Source of the DNA: Acuticoccus sp051016205
Lineage (GTDB): Bacteria > Pseudomonadota > Alphaproteobacteria > Rhizobiales > Amorphaceae
DNA: 64,000 bases
Direction: 5' to 3'
NCBI GenBank assembly: GCA_051016205.1
Contig: CP136534.1
Coordinates: forward strand, 5,456,001 to 5,520,000
Made by a program: the position numbers and the translations under genes. This document shows, piece by piece, positions 1 to 8,761 of the stretch; position 1 is the first letter of the stretch; each line of letters starts with the position of its first letter. The notes beneath the pieces are model-generated. The model was not told the DNA's origin. It searched no databases and saw only the letters and a list, made by a program, of their open reading frames with translations.

Positions 1-1047
1 ACGGGCTCGGACCCCCAAAGCGCCACCTCCATCAACTGCACCTACTGGGCCTCCCTCGGGGGGTTGTTCGCGCCGCTCTTTCCGCTCCTTTGTTATGACA
101 TCACCTGGAACGAAGGCGTCATCCGCCCTGTGGAGATGATTGCGCCGGAAGGCACCATTGTGAACTGCACGCGCCCTGCGCCCGTGTCGGTGGCAACGGT
201 GGGGGCGATCCAGTCGGTCAACAACGCGGCCTGCACCACCATCGGCAAGATGCTGGCGGCAAGCGAAACCTATGCGGATGAGGCGACGGCCGTGTGGCAC
301 GCCAACCACTTCGCCATCTTCAAATTCGGCCGCAACCAGAGGGGCGGCGAGGCCATCGGCATTTTGACGGAGACCTTCGCCGGGGCAGGCGGAGCGCGCA
401 CATTTGCCGATGGCGTCGACCTCGGCGGTGAGATCCCGAACCCCATCTCCCGCATGGCCAATGTGGAGACCATCGAGGCAAGCTTTCCGATCCGCTACCT
501 TTTCCGCCGCCGCAAGACCGATTCCGGCGGCCCGGGCCGTTGGCGCGGCGGCGCCGGGGGCGAGCTTGCCATCGTCCCCCACAAAGCCCCCGATGGCGGG
601 CTCCACTACGTCGTCTCAGGCAAAGGCGCCCGCCACCCCATGAGCGAGGGGCTCGCCGGGGGCTATCCTGGCGCCCCCAACGCCTACGTGTGGGTGAAAA
701 ACGACGAGGCGGACACGGCAGGCGGCGCCAACGAGGACTGGCGCTTCGCCCAGGACATCGACGCCATGCCCGGCGAACAAGCCCCCGTCACCTGGGGCGT
801 TTTCCCACTGATGGGCGAGGATGCCCTTTACGTGCGCTGGAACGGCGGCGGTGGCTACGGCGACCCGTTGGAGCGCGAGCCGGACAAGGTGGCCGCCGAC
901 GTTGAAAGCCGCCACGTGAGCGCTGAGGCCGCACGCGCCATCTACGGCGTCGTCCTGTCGGACGACGGCAGCGCCGATGCCGCTGCGACAGACGCGGAGC
1001 GCCGCCGCATCCGTGCCCTTCGCCTCCAGCCGATGGCCGCCCAATGA
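1..1047 (+). CDS. hyuB: Hydantoinase B / oxoprolinase family protein, C-terminal part
   Basis: The reading frame is open from the first base, so the gene begins outside the window and about 348 C-terminal residues are present. It matches the HyuB family (ATP-dependent N-methylhydantoinase or 5-oxoprolinase beta subunit), which with HyuA opens cyclic amides. Visible family marks are the SINCTYW stretch near base 25, the GGxGRWRGGAGGEL segment around 530-570, and the C-terminal GGGGYGDPLER motif that starts the usual tail. The stop overlaps the next ATG by 4 bp, so the genes are translationally coupled. A hyuA partner is expected just upstream but is not in the window. The exact substrate cannot be read from sequence. 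Confidence 0.9.
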   Translation, partial: TGSDPQSATSINCTYWASLGGLFAPLFPLLCYDITWNEGVIRPVEMIAPEGTIVNCTRPAPVSVATVGAIQSVNNAACTTIGKMLAASETYADEATAVWHANHFAIFKFGRNQRGGEAIGILTETFAGAGGARTFADGVDLGGEIPNPISRMANVETIEASFPIRYLFRRRKTDSGGPGRWRGGAGGELAIVPHKAPDGGLHYVVSGKGARHPMSEGLAGGYPGAPNAYVWVKNDEADTAGGANEDWRFAQDIDAMPGEQAPVTWGVFPLMGEDALYVRWNGGGGYGDPLEREPDKVAADVESRHVSAEAARAIYGVVLSDDGSADAAATDAERRRIRALRLQPMAAQ

Positions 1048-1304
1048 GCGCCGCATCCGTGACCGTTCAGAACGGCCAAACCCTGTGCACCGCCTGCAAC
1101 GGCGCCCTCGGACCCTCAGACGAGCCCTGGAAGGGCTACGCCGTCACCCGTCGCGTGGCGTTAGAGGACGCTGGGCCTGGCTTCGACACCCATCAGGACC
1201 GCCGCGTCCTCCTGGTGCACTTTTACTGCCCCTCCTGCGCCCGGCTCCTGGACACGGAGACGGCGATGGAAGGCGACCCCAACCTTGCCGACAGGATCGC
1301 GTGA
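1044..1304 (+). CDS. Small acetone-carboxylase-gamma-like zinc-ribbon protein
   Basis: An 86-residue protein with two CxxC pairs (Cys15/Cys18 and Cys62/Cys65) separated by about 44 residues, which suggests a zinc ribbon. The second pair sits in a YCPSCARLLDTE context, resembling the gamma subunit of acetone carboxylase and the small third subunit often encoded next to HyuA/HyuB-type genes. It overlaps hyuB by 4 bp and the next gene by 1 bp, so it is very likely made together with the hydantoinase and may be a structural subunit of it. No catalytic residues are recognised. The subunit role is inferred from size, cysteines and position. Confidence 0.75.
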   Translation: MSAASVTVQNGQTLCTACNGALGPSDEPWKGYAVTRRVALEDAGPGFDTHQDRRVLLVHFYCPSCARLLDTETAMEGDPNLADRIA

Positions 1305-1894
1305 TGTCCGTGGTGAGGGCGGATACCGATGGCAGCGAAGAGGGCCGCATCGGGGCGCGCCTGCGGGCGCTGCGCACCGCGCGCGGCCTCAGCTTGAAGC
1401 GGCTGTCCCTTGCCTCCTCGGTGCCCGTCTCCACCATCAGCAAGATTGAGAACGGTCAGCTCAATCCCAGCCTTGTGCACGCCATCAACCTTGCCTCAGC
1501 GCTGGATGAAAACCTCGGCTTTCTGGTGCCCACCCAGACGCGGCCCAGCCCCCTCGTGGTCAGCCGTGCGGCGGAGCGCCCTGCCATCGCCTTTCCCGAG
1601 ATGGGCCTGTCGCTGGAAGACCTGAACGGCCCTGCCGCGCGCGGCAGGCTTGAGGCGCGCCTTGGCATCATCGCCGCTGGCGCGCACTCTGGCGAAGAGC
1701 CCATGCGCCATGCGGGCGAAGAGCTCGCCCATGTCCTGTCGGGCGGATTGGACTATGACGTCGCGGGCACGGCCTTTGCCCTGCGCGCAGGCGACACGCT
1801 CCACTTCAAATCCGACCAGCCCCACCGTTGGCGCAATGCTGCGGACGGGCCCACACGCGTCCTTTGGGTGTTTTCCGACGGACTGTCCTTCTGA
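1304..1894 (+). CDS. XRE-family transcriptional regulator with C-terminal cupin
   Basis: A 196-residue regulator. Residues 15-70 form a helix-turn-helix with the typical SISKIENGQLNPSL-like core (here VSTISKIENGQ). Residues about 115-195 form a small cupin with an HAGEELAHVLSG stretch and a PHRW motif, the likely effector pocket. The frame is open upstream, but the ATG at 1304 overlaps the previous stop and gives the standard length for this family, so it was preferred. Regulators of this build usually control neighbouring catabolic or transport genes in response to a small ligand. Control of the hydantoinase/BMP operon in which it lies is inferred. Confidence 0.88.
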   Translation: MSVVRADTDGSEEGRIGARLRALRTARGLSLKRLSLASSVPVSTISKIENGQLNPSLVHAINLASALDENLGFLVPTQTRPSPLVVSRAAERPAIAFPEMGLSLEDLNGPAARGRLEARLGIIAAGAHSGEEPMRHAGEELAHVLSGGLDYDVAGTAFALRAGDTLHFKSDQPHRWRNAADGPTRVLWVFSDGLSF

Positions 1895-1914
1895 CCCAGC
1901 AAGCGAAACGCAGA

Positions 1915-2610
1915 ATGCATCAAGTTTCCATACGGCCAGAAATCATCGAGCGCGTCATGAAGCGACGCGGCCGCGTGCACCTGTTCGACCGGCTCGACCC
2001 GGCCCGAACCGCCCTCCTCGTCATCGATATGCAAGGCACCTTCTGCGATGAAGGCGGCCCTGCCGAGGTGCCGTTATCACGCACGCTGATCGAGCCCATC
2101 AATCGCCTTGCCGATGGCCTGCGCACCGCAGGCGGCCGCGTGGTGTGGATCACCCACGCCAACACCTCCAATGGCGGCGGCAGCGACTGGAAGGGCTTTT
2201 TCGACAATTTCGTCGCCGAAGAGGTACGCGAGCGCACCATCGCAAGCCTTGCTCCAGGTGCGCCGGGCCAACAGGTCTATAAAGGGCTAAAGGTCCATGA
2301 GAGCGACATCCAGATCATCAAGAACCGCTATTCCGCGCTGATCCCCGGCTCCTCTCCGTTGGAGCGGGTGATGCGCAGCCTTGGCATCGACACCGTCCTC
2401 GTCGCAGGCACCAAGACCAACGTGTGCTGCGAGGCCACCGCCCGCGACGCCATGATGATGGACTTCAACGTCGTCATGGTCTCCGACGCCACGGCAGCCC
2501 TGTCCGACGATGAGCACAGGGCAACCCTTGAAACCATCATCCAACAATTTGGCGACGTGCTGACCGTGGACGACACGCTCGCCCGTCTCTCACCGGAAAG
2601 GACCGTTTAA
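1915..2610 (+). CDS. Isochorismatase-family cysteine hydrolase
   Basis: A 231-residue cysteine hydrolase. The family triad is visible: Asp38 in LLVIDMQ, Lys136 in IIKNRYSA, and Cys171 in the TNVCCEATARDA nucleophile loop. The usual non-proline cis-peptide neighbourhood (VAGTKTN) precedes the cysteine. Members include N-carbamoylsarcosine amidase, RutB-type ureidoacrylate hydrolases and nicotinamidase-like enzymes; the long N-terminal lead and the C-C pair fit the amide/ureide hydrolase branch better than isochorismatase itself. The frame runs further upstream, but the ATG at 1915 leaves a normal lead-in. Next to a hydantoinase, an N-carbamoyl amide substrate is a reasonable inference. Its stop overlaps the next ATG by 1 bp. 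Confidence 0.9.
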   Translation: MHQVSIRPEIIERVMKRRGRVHLFDRLDPARTALLVIDMQGTFCDEGGPAEVPLSRTLIEPINRLADGLRTAGGRVVWITHANTSNGGGSDWKGFFDNFVAEEVRERTIASLAPGAPGQQVYKGLKVHESDIQIIKNRYSALIPGSSPLERVMRSLGIDTVLVAGTKTNVCCEATARDAMMMDFNVVMVSDATAALSDDEHRATLETIIQQFGDVLTVDDTLARLSPERTV

Positions 2611-3563
2611 TGCGCCTTCTCGCCGCCCTTTGCGCCAGCCTGGTGCTCGCCGCCTCGCCGGTGGTTGCCGACACCATGCGCGTTGCCCTCGTGTTGCCGG
2701 GCCCCATCACCGACGGCACCTTCAACTCCGCCGCCCACAAAGGCATCGAAGCGGCACAGGAGGCGCACGATATCGAAGTCTCCGTGCGCGAAAACACCGA
2801 TTTCGCCGAGATTGCCGAGGTCCTGCGCGCCTATGCCGAGGATGGGTATGACGTCATCATCGGCCACGGCTTCCAGTTCGCCGAGCCCGTCCTTGAGATG
2901 CACGCCGACTATCCCGACACCTGGTTCGTCGTGAACACCGCGCAGGTTGCGGCCGAGCCCAACGTTGCCTCCTTCGACAACCGCTGGGGGGATGCCGGCT
3001 ATATCGCAGGCGCGGTTGCCGCGATCTTCTCAGAGACAGGCACCATCGGCCATATCGGCGGCATCCCTGTCCCCGCGGTGGAGGCCTACAACACGGGCTT
3101 TGAGCGGGGTGCCAAGCGCATGAACCCCGACGCCAACGTCCTGTCGGCCTATGTGGGCTCCTTCTCCGACATCGCGCGTGGGGCGGAAATCACCACCTCC
3201 CTCATCGAGCAGGGGGCCGACGTTGTGACCTCCACCGGCAATGAAAATGTCATCGGCACCATCCAGGCCGCGCAGCAGGCGGGCGTGATGGCCATCGGCA
3301 CCGCGTTCGACAGCCACCAGGCAGCGCCCGAAACCATCATCTCCACAGCGCTCATCAACATGGACCGCAACATCGACCTTGCGGTTGCCGCCATCGCCGA
3401 CGGCACCATCGAGCCCAAAGCCTATGTGTTGGGGCTTGAAGAAGAGGGGATCGGCCTCGCCCCCTTCCGCAATTTCGAGGACAAGATCTCCGCGGAGGAC
3501 AAGGCCAAGATCGAAACGCTGATCGAGGACATCCGCGCAGGCAAGGTGGACGACCTTCCCTGA
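2610..3563 (+). CDS. BMP-family ABC transporter substrate-binding protein
   Basis: A 317-residue periplasmic binding protein of the BMP (Med/PnrA-like) family, which delivers nucleosides, purines and related compounds. Residues 1-20 are a typical signal peptide ending in VVADTM. The mature part shows the family pattern: GPITDGTFNSAAHKGIE, then IIGHGFQFAEPV, SFDNRWGDAGYIAGA, and a C-terminal helix. No lipobox cysteine is seen. It is followed within about 20 bp by the ATPase gene and then two permeases, so the importer is complete. The substrate is probably a purine- or hydantoin-like ring, judged only from the hydrolases upstream. Confidence 0.92.
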   Translation: MRLLAALCASLVLAASPVVADTMRVALVLPGPITDGTFNSAAHKGIEAAQEAHDIEVSVRENTDFAEIAEVLRAYAEDGYDVIIGHGFQFAEPVLEMHADYPDTWFVVNTAQVAAEPNVASFDNRWGDAGYIAGAVAAIFSETGTIGHIGGIPVPAVEAYNTGFERGAKRMNPDANVLSAYVGSFSDIARGAEITTSLIEQGADVVTSTGNENVIGTIQAAQQAGVMAIGTAFDSHQAAPETIISTALINMDRNIDLAVAAIADGTIEPKAYVLGLEEEGIGLAPFRNFEDKISAEDKAKIETLIEDIRAGKVDDLP

Positions 3564-3582
3564 GGCGGGGCGGGCGACGGTC

Positions 3583-5124
3583 ATGGACAGCGTCCTCACG
3601 CTTGAGGGGGTGACGAAGCGTTACGGCGCCCTCGTTGCCAACGATCAGGTGTCCTTCGCCGTCGCCCCCGGTGAGATCGTTGCCCTTCTGGGGGAAAACG
3701 GGGCCGGCAAATCCACGGTGGTGAACATGCTTTCGGGCCTGTTTGCGCCCGACGAAGGCACCATCACCGTGGCCGGCGCGCCCGCCGGCTTTGCCGCCCC
3801 GCGCGATGCGCTGGCCGCAGGGATCGGCGTTGTCCACCAGCACTATACGCTGATCCCCGTCCTCACGGTTTTTGACAACATTGCCCTCTCCTTAGGGGAG
3901 CTCGGCGCAGGACCCTTCGATCGGAAAGCCCTCACCCGCCGCATCGACGACGTGTGTCAGACGCTCGGCTTTTCCATCGACCTTGGCGCGCGGGTGGACC
4001 GGCTCGACGTTGCCCACCAGCAAAGGGTGGAGATTGTCAAAGCGTTGATGCGCAAGGTCAAACTCCTCGTACTGGACGAGCCGAGCGCGGTCCTCGGTCC
4101 CGCCGACAGGGATCGCCTGTTTGCGGTGCTGCGCCGTTTGAGTGGCGAGGGGGTGGGCATCATCCTCATCACCCACAAGCTGAGCGACGTGTTCAGCGTG
4201 TGCCACCGCGCCGTCGTACTGCGCGCCGGCAAGGTGGTGGAGGATGGGGCGACGGACACCCTCTCCTCCAGCGATCTCATTGCCGCGATGATCGGCACCC
4301 GCGACAGCGCCCTCTCCGAAGAGATCGAAGCCCATGGCGCCCTGCCCCACACGCCCACCCCCACAGACCGCGCGGTGGTGGGCGAGGCGACGGGCCTGAC
4401 CTTGTGCCGCGCGGATGGATCCGAGGCGGTGCGCGACCTCTCCTTTGCCGTACGCGCCGGCGAGATCCTTGCCGTTGCCGGGGTGGACGGGAACGGGCAG
4501 AGCGAGTTGATTGCTGCCCTCGCGGGCCTGTCTCGGCCGAGGCGCGGCACCATCGCCCTCCTTAGCCTTTCCAGCGAGGATCGCGGCTGGTCGCCGGCCG
4601 CTTTACGCGCGCGGGGCCTTGCCCACATCCCCGACGACAGGCGCCGGACCGCCATCGCCGAAAGCATGGATCTGACCGCCAACCACCTCCTGTGCCATGA
4701 CGACAGCTATAGCCGGAACGGGATCATCGCCTGGGATGCGGCGCGCGAGCGCGTGGACGGGCTGATCGACACCTTCAAGGTGAAGGCGCGCGGCCCGCGG
4801 GAGGCCATGCGCGCCCTGTCAGGCGGTAACCAACAAAAGCTCGTCGTGGCGCGGGAGTTGGAGGGCGCCCCCAAGGTGCTGGTGGCCGCTCACCCCACCC
4901 GCGGGCTCGACGTGCGCACCACCCACGCCATTCACGAAGCCTTGGCCGAAGCCCGCGACAGGGGTGCTGCCATCGTCATGGTCTCTGGCGATCTTGATGA
5001 GATCCGCCTGGTGGCCGACACGGTGATGGTGCTTGGCGGTGGCCGCGCCTTCGGCCCCGTTCCGGCCGAAGAGGCAGGGCCTGAACGCCTCGGCGCCTGG
5101 ATGGCGGGGCAGGAGGCGGCGTGA
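3583..5124 (+). CDS. ABC transporter ATP-binding protein, two-domain nucleoside/sugar type
   Basis: A 513-residue protein with two tandem ABC domains, the architecture of the ribose/nucleoside importer ATPases (YufO/RbsA-like). Domain 1 has Walker A GENGAGKST, a signature variant LDVAHQQRVEI and Walker B VLDEPSAVL. Domain 2 has the degenerate Walker A of the family (GVDGNGQSE), signature LSGGNQQKL and a Walker B lacking the usual Asp-Glu pair (VLVAAHPTRGLDV). As in relatives, one nucleotide site is expected to be catalytically poor. It ends in a 4-bp overlap with the first permease gene. Confidence 0.93.
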   Translation: MDSVLTLEGVTKRYGALVANDQVSFAVAPGEIVALLGENGAGKSTVVNMLSGLFAPDEGTITVAGAPAGFAAPRDALAAGIGVVHQHYTLIPVLTVFDNIALSLGELGAGPFDRKALTRRIDDVCQTLGFSIDLGARVDRLDVAHQQRVEIVKALMRKVKLLVLDEPSAVLGPADRDRLFAVLRRLSGEGVGIILITHKLSDVFSVCHRAVVLRAGKVVEDGATDTLSSSDLIAAMIGTRDSALSEEIEAHGALPHTPTPTDRAVVGEATGLTLCRADGSEAVRDLSFAVRAGEILAVAGVDGNGQSELIAALAGLSRPRRGTIALLSLSSEDRGWSPAALRARGLAHIPDDRRRTAIAESMDLTANHLLCHDDSYSRNGIIAWDAARERVDGLIDTFKVKARGPREAMRALSGGNQQKLVVARELEGAPKVLVAAHPTRGLDVRTTHAIHEALAEARDRGAAIVMVSGDLDEIRLVADTVMVLGGGRAFGPVPAEEAGPERLGAWMAGQEAA

Positions 5125-6161
5125 GCGCTGATCGGCCCAACCTCACCGTTGCCGTTGCCGCAGGTCTTGCCACGGTGGCAGCCGTTGCCATCGCCATCCT
5201 TGCCGCCGGCGCAAGCCCTGGAGCGGTGCTTGCAGGCATCATCGACCGTGCGATCCTCTCCCCGTCAGGCTTTGCCGAGGCGGTGGTGCGGGCCATCCCC
5301 CTCACGCTGCTGGGGCTTGCCGTGGCGGTCGCCTTCCGCGCGCAGCTTTACAACATTGGCGCCGATGGGCAGCTCCTGGTGGGGGCAGCCCTCGGCGTTG
5401 CGTGTGCCGCGGCCTTGCCTGCGAACCCTTTCGGCCTTGTGGGCCTGTTGGTGCTGGGGGCGCTTGGCGGCGCTTTGTGGGGCGGCCTTGCCGGCATCCT
5501 GAAAGCCCGGTTCGGCGCCAACGAGATCATCGTCACCATCATGCTGAACTACGTGGCGATCCAGTTGATCTCCTACCTGGTGCGCGGCCCTTTGCAGGAA
5601 TCCATGGGGATCTTTCCGCGCTCCGATGCCATCGCGTCCGCCCTTGAGCTTGGCGTCGTCATCGAAGGCACGCGCATCCATGGGGGGCTGATCATTGCCG
5701 TTGTGGCGGCCCTGGTGCTCGCCTTCGTGCTCTCGCGAACGCAGTTCGGCTTTCGCCTCAACGTTCTGGGCCAGAACCCCAATGCGGCGCGCTATGCGGG
5801 GCACGCGACCGGCAGGCAGATTGTCTGGGTGATGGCGTTGTCGGGCGGTCTTGCGGGCCTTGCGGGCATCGTCGAGGTTTCTGCCCTTTACGGGCGGCTG
5901 CAGGAAGGCTTCGCCCAGGGCTTCGGGATTGCCGCCATCGCCGTTGCGCTGGTGGCGCGGCTGAACCCCATGGCGGTGCCGTTCTCGGCGCTCCTTTTTG
6001 CCGCGCTTTATGTGGGCCTTGGCGGGGTGGCGCGGGAAGGGTCTGTGCCGTTCCCCCTCATCAACATCATCGAGGCTGCGGTGGTGTTCGTGTTCCTGAT
6101 CGTCCTTGCGGTCACCAACGTGCGGCAGCGGCGGCACCAGATGGCAAGGGCTGCCCAATGA
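5121..6161 (+). CDS. BMP-type ABC transporter permease 1
   Basis: A 346-residue integral membrane protein with about ten hydrophobic segments. It carries the conserved QLYNIGADGQLLVGA loop of the branched-chain/nucleoside permease family (YufP/BMP type). The GTG start at 5121 overlaps the preceding stop by 4 bp and the gene ends in a 4-bp overlap with the second permease. It should pair with the product of 6158-7084 to form the membrane channel for the BMP binding protein. Confidence 0.92.
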   Translation: MSADRPNLTVAVAAGLATVAAVAIAILAAGASPGAVLAGIIDRAILSPSGFAEAVVRAIPLTLLGLAVAVAFRAQLYNIGADGQLLVGAALGVACAAALPANPFGLVGLLVLGALGGALWGGLAGILKARFGANEIIVTIMLNYVAIQLISYLVRGPLQESMGIFPRSDAIASALELGVVIEGTRIHGGLIIAVVAALVLAFVLSRTQFGFRLNVLGQNPNAARYAGHATGRQIVWVMALSGGLAGLAGIVEVSALYGRLQEGFAQGFGIAAIAVALVARLNPMAVPFSALLFAALYVGLGGVAREGSVPFPLINIIEAAVVFVFLIVLAVTNVRQRRHQMARAAQ

Positions 6162-7084
6162 GCCCTGATCTCGTCGTCCTCCTCACGGGCCTTTTTGCCG
6201 CTGGCATCCGCCTTGCGACCCCCATTGCGCTGGCGGCCCTTGGCGAGGTGGTGGCCCAGCGCTCGGGCGTCCTCAATGTGGGGCTTGAGGGGATCCTCCT
6301 CGTGGGCGCCTTCCTCGCCGTCCTGTTCGCCGTGCTGTCGGGCTCGCCCTGGGTGGGCCTTCTGGCGGCCATTGTCGGCGGCACGCTGATGGGGTTGATC
6401 CACGCCTTCTTCGTGGTGGTGCTGCGCACAGACCAGATCGTCACGGGGATCGCGTTGATCTTTCTGGGGCTTGGCGTTTCAGGCTATGGCTTCAGGCTGA
6501 CTTTGGGGGCCGAGAGCGGCGCGGTGGCCGTGCCTGGCTTCCAAAGGCTCAACATCCCCGGCCTCAGCGACCTTCCGGTTGTGGGGCCGATCCTCTTCTC
6601 CCAGCACGCGCTGGTCTACATTGCCGTTGCAATGGCGATCGCCATTGCCTTTGTCCTGAAGCGTACGCGCGCGGGACTGATGATCCGCGCCGCCGGCGAA
6701 AACCCCCATGCGGCGGCCGCCCTCGGGGTGTCCGTGGACAGGGTGCGCATCCTGTGCGTGGCTTTTGGCGGGGCGTGCGCTGGGATGGGGGGTGCGTTCT
6801 TGTCCACCGCGCAACTGACGGGCTTTGTGGAGGACATGGCGGCAGGCCGCGGCTTTATCGCCATTGCCTGCGTGGTGTTTGCACGGTGGAGCCCCCTCGG
6901 CGTCCTCCTTGTGGCGGGGGTGTTCGGGGTCGCGGACGCTGCGCAGATCCGCCTGCAGCCCTTCTTCCCGCAATTGCCCTACCAGGCCTTCGTGGTCCTG
7001 CCTTATGTGCTTGCGATCCTGGCGCTGATTTTTGCCTCACGCTCGCTGCGTCTGCCCGCTGCCCTGGGGAAGAGCGATGACTGA
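6158..7084 (+). CDS. BMP-type ABC transporter permease 2
   Basis: A 308-residue permease of the same superfamily (YufQ type), with about nine membrane segments and the LNVGLEGILLVGAF loop that matches the NIGADG loop of its partner. It is the last gene of the eight-gene + strand run that begins with hyuB. It ends only 4 bp from the stop of the convergent formamidase-like gene, so there is no room for a dedicated terminator between them. Confidence 0.92.
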   Translation: MSPDLVVLLTGLFAAGIRLATPIALAALGEVVAQRSGVLNVGLEGILLVGAFLAVLFAVLSGSPWVGLLAAIVGGTLMGLIHAFFVVVLRTDQIVTGIALIFLGLGVSGYGFRLTLGAESGAVAVPGFQRLNIPGLSDLPVVGPILFSQHALVYIAVAMAIAIAFVLKRTRAGLMIRAAGENPHAAAALGVSVDRVRILCVAFGGACAGMGGAFLSTAQLTGFVEDMAAGRGFIAIACVVFARWSPLGVLLVAGVFGVADAAQIRLQPFFPQLPYQAFVVLPYVLAILALIFASRSLRLPAALGKSDD

Positions 7085-7088
7085 CCGC

Positions 7089-7934
7089 CTAGACCAGACG
7101 CATCTGCTCGCGTGCGGCCAGGCACACCGCCGAGGACGGGTCGCGAAAACTGCCATAGATGTCGAAGTGGTTCAGACCATCGAGCTCGGCCGTCGACACG
7201 GCGCCGCCGCGTGTACGAAGGGCATCGGCAAAGACCGCCGACTGGCGTTTGAACTCGGCAAGCTCCCCGTCGCCCCACAGGAGGGCGGTGGGTGGCAGGC
7301 GCTCCGCAAGGTGGTTGTGGGGGCTGAGGTCGGCAGCATCCGCCTCGGTCAGGGAAAGATAGCTGTTGCGCGCGCTAAGGCGCACGGGCTCAAGGTCGTA
7401 AACCCCGCTGGCAAGGACGAGACCTGCAACGGCACCGGTCATCCCCGCCCTCTCCTGCCAGCGCGCATCGAGGAGCATGGCCGACAGGTGACATCCGGAG
7501 GAGTGGGCCGAGACGAACACCTTGCCGCCGCTGTGCCGCACCAAGGCAACGAACGCCCGGCGCACCTGATCCACCATCACGCCGAGCGGCACGTGGGGGG
7601 CAAGGGAGAACTCCACCACCGCAACATGCGCCCCGTCCGCGCCAAGCCCATCGGCAACGAAGGCGGATTGATGGGCGGACAGCTGCCGCCACGCACCGCC
7701 GTGCACATGAAAGTGGGCGGCGCCACCTGGCGTCCCTTCGAAGACCAGCATGGTTTCGGCGGGGCCTTCGCCATAGGTCAACGTTGCCGGAGGGCGGGCC
7801 GCCAGAGTCTCCTGCGACCAGATCTGCCACAGGGCCATATGGTCGGCGGCCTCGGGCACCAGAGTGCGCTGGTCGTACTGGGCATCAAGCTCGGCCTGCG
7901 TCATCCCTTGATAGACAACGCTCACCCCGCACAC
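7089..7934 (-). CDS. Kynurenine-formamidase-like alpha/beta hydrolase
   Basis: A 281-residue alpha/beta hydrolase. It has the HGGAW oxyanion motif at residues 78-82, a nucleophile elbow SAHSSGCH with Ser145, an acid in LWGDGELAEF (Asp222 or Glu224) and His256 in LDGLNHFD. The N-terminal YQGMTQAELDAQYDQR stretch is typical of bacterial arylformamidases that hydrolyse N-formylkynurenine and related N-acyl amides. The GTG at 7934 was used; an in-frame GTG three codons later is possible. It stands alone on the minus strand between two transporter operons and reads away from the second one, so the two may share a promoter region. No kynureninase or dioxygenase is in the window, so a tryptophan role is not supported. 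Confidence 0.8.
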   Translation of the reverse strand: MCGVSVVYQGMTQAELDAQYDQRTLVPEAADHMALWQIWSQETLAARPPATLTYGEGPAETMLVFEGTPGGAAHFHVHGGAWRQLSAHQSAFVADGLGADGAHVAVVEFSLAPHVPLGVMVDQVRRAFVALVRHSGGKVFVSAHSSGCHLSAMLLDARWQERAGMTGAVAGLVLASGVYDLEPVRLSARNSYLSLTEADAADLSPHNHLAERLPPTALLWGDGELAEFKRQSAVFADALRTRGGAVSTAELDGLNHFDIYGSFRDPSSAVCLAAREQMRLV

Positions 7935-7990
7935 TCCCCACCCAGTGGCACCAGACGATCCGTACCCACACCAACCATGGACGCTTCGCG
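7935..7990. promoter_or_regulatory. Divergent intergenic region
   Basis: This 56-bp gap separates the starts of the formamidase-like gene (minus) and the ABC ATPase (plus). It must hold at least part of both translation signals. No clear -35/-10 pair or operator could be recognised, so the promoter assignment is only positional. Confidence 0.3.
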
Positions 7991-8761
7991 ATGACGGACG
8001 CCACCATTGCCTTTCGCGACGTCAGTCTAACGCTGGGCGGCGCGCAGATCTACGATGGGTTGAACTTCACCGTCGCGCCTGGGGAGTTCGTATGCCTTCT
8101 TGGGCCGTCGGGCTGCGGCAAATCCACGGCGCTGAGGCTGATCGGCGATCTTCTGGGCGGCTACAAGGGCACCGTCAGCGTCGACGGCGCCTCCCCCCAC
8201 AAGACGTGGGAGAAGATTGCCTACGTCTTCCAAAGCCCGCGCCTGTTGCCGTGGAAGGATGCGCTGGACAACGCCGCCTTCGGCCTTGAGATGCGCCGGC
8301 CCGACCTGTCGCGCACCGCCCGTCGCGAGGCCGCCGCCGCACAGCTTGAGCGCGTCGGCCTTGGGGCGGACATGCACAAGTCGCCCGCCATGCTGTCGGG
8401 CGGAGAGCGCCAAAGGGTTGCCATTGCCCGTGCGCTGGCCCTTGAGCCCGACATCATCTTGATGGACGAACCTTTTTCCGCGCTGGACCCCAACACGCGG
8501 CGGCGGTTGCGCAGCCAGATCATCGACCTTTGGGCCGGCAGCGGGCGCACCATCGTGTTCGTCACCCACGATATCGACGAGGCTTTGGAGCTGGCCGACC
8601 GCATCGTCGTCCTTGAAACCAAGCCCGCGAAAGTGCGCGCCATCGTCACCCCCGGCGCGCCCCGCCCCCGCGACGTCGACCATGACGATGCGCTGAGGGC
8701 ACAAAAACGATCGCTCCTGGAGACCTTCCGGGAGCTTGGAGAACCAACGGAGGAGCAATGA
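7991..8761 (+). CDS. ABC transporter ATP-binding protein, nitrate/sulfonate/taurine type
   Basis: A 256-residue single-domain ATPase. Walker A GPSGCGKST is at residues 38-46, the Q-loop in VFQSPRLLPW, the signature in LSGGERQRVAIARAL, Walker B in IILMDEPFSALD and the switch His in VTHD. The LLPW step after the Q-loop is typical of the SsuB/TauB/ThiZ group. The open frame extends upstream into the divergent gene; ATG 7991 gives the normal domain start. Its stop overlaps the next ATG by 4 bp. Confidence 0.93.
   Translation: MTDATIAFRDVSLTLGGAQIYDGLNFTVAPGEFVCLLGPSGCGKSTALRLIGDLLGGYKGTVSVDGASPHKTWEKIAYVFQSPRLLPWKDALDNAAFGLEMRRPDLSRTARREAAAAQLERVGLGADMHKSPAMLSGGERQRVAIARALALEPDIILMDEPFSALDPNTRRRLRSQIIDLWAGSGRTIVFVTHDIDEALELADRIVVLETKPAKVRAIVTPGAPRPRDVDHDDALRAQKRSLLETFRELGEPTEEQ

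Noticed and set aside
7089..7934. Assignment as true tryptophan-pathway kynurenine formamidase
   Set aside because: The family match is good but kynureninase and tryptophan dioxygenase are absent, and neighbours point to other amide substrates.
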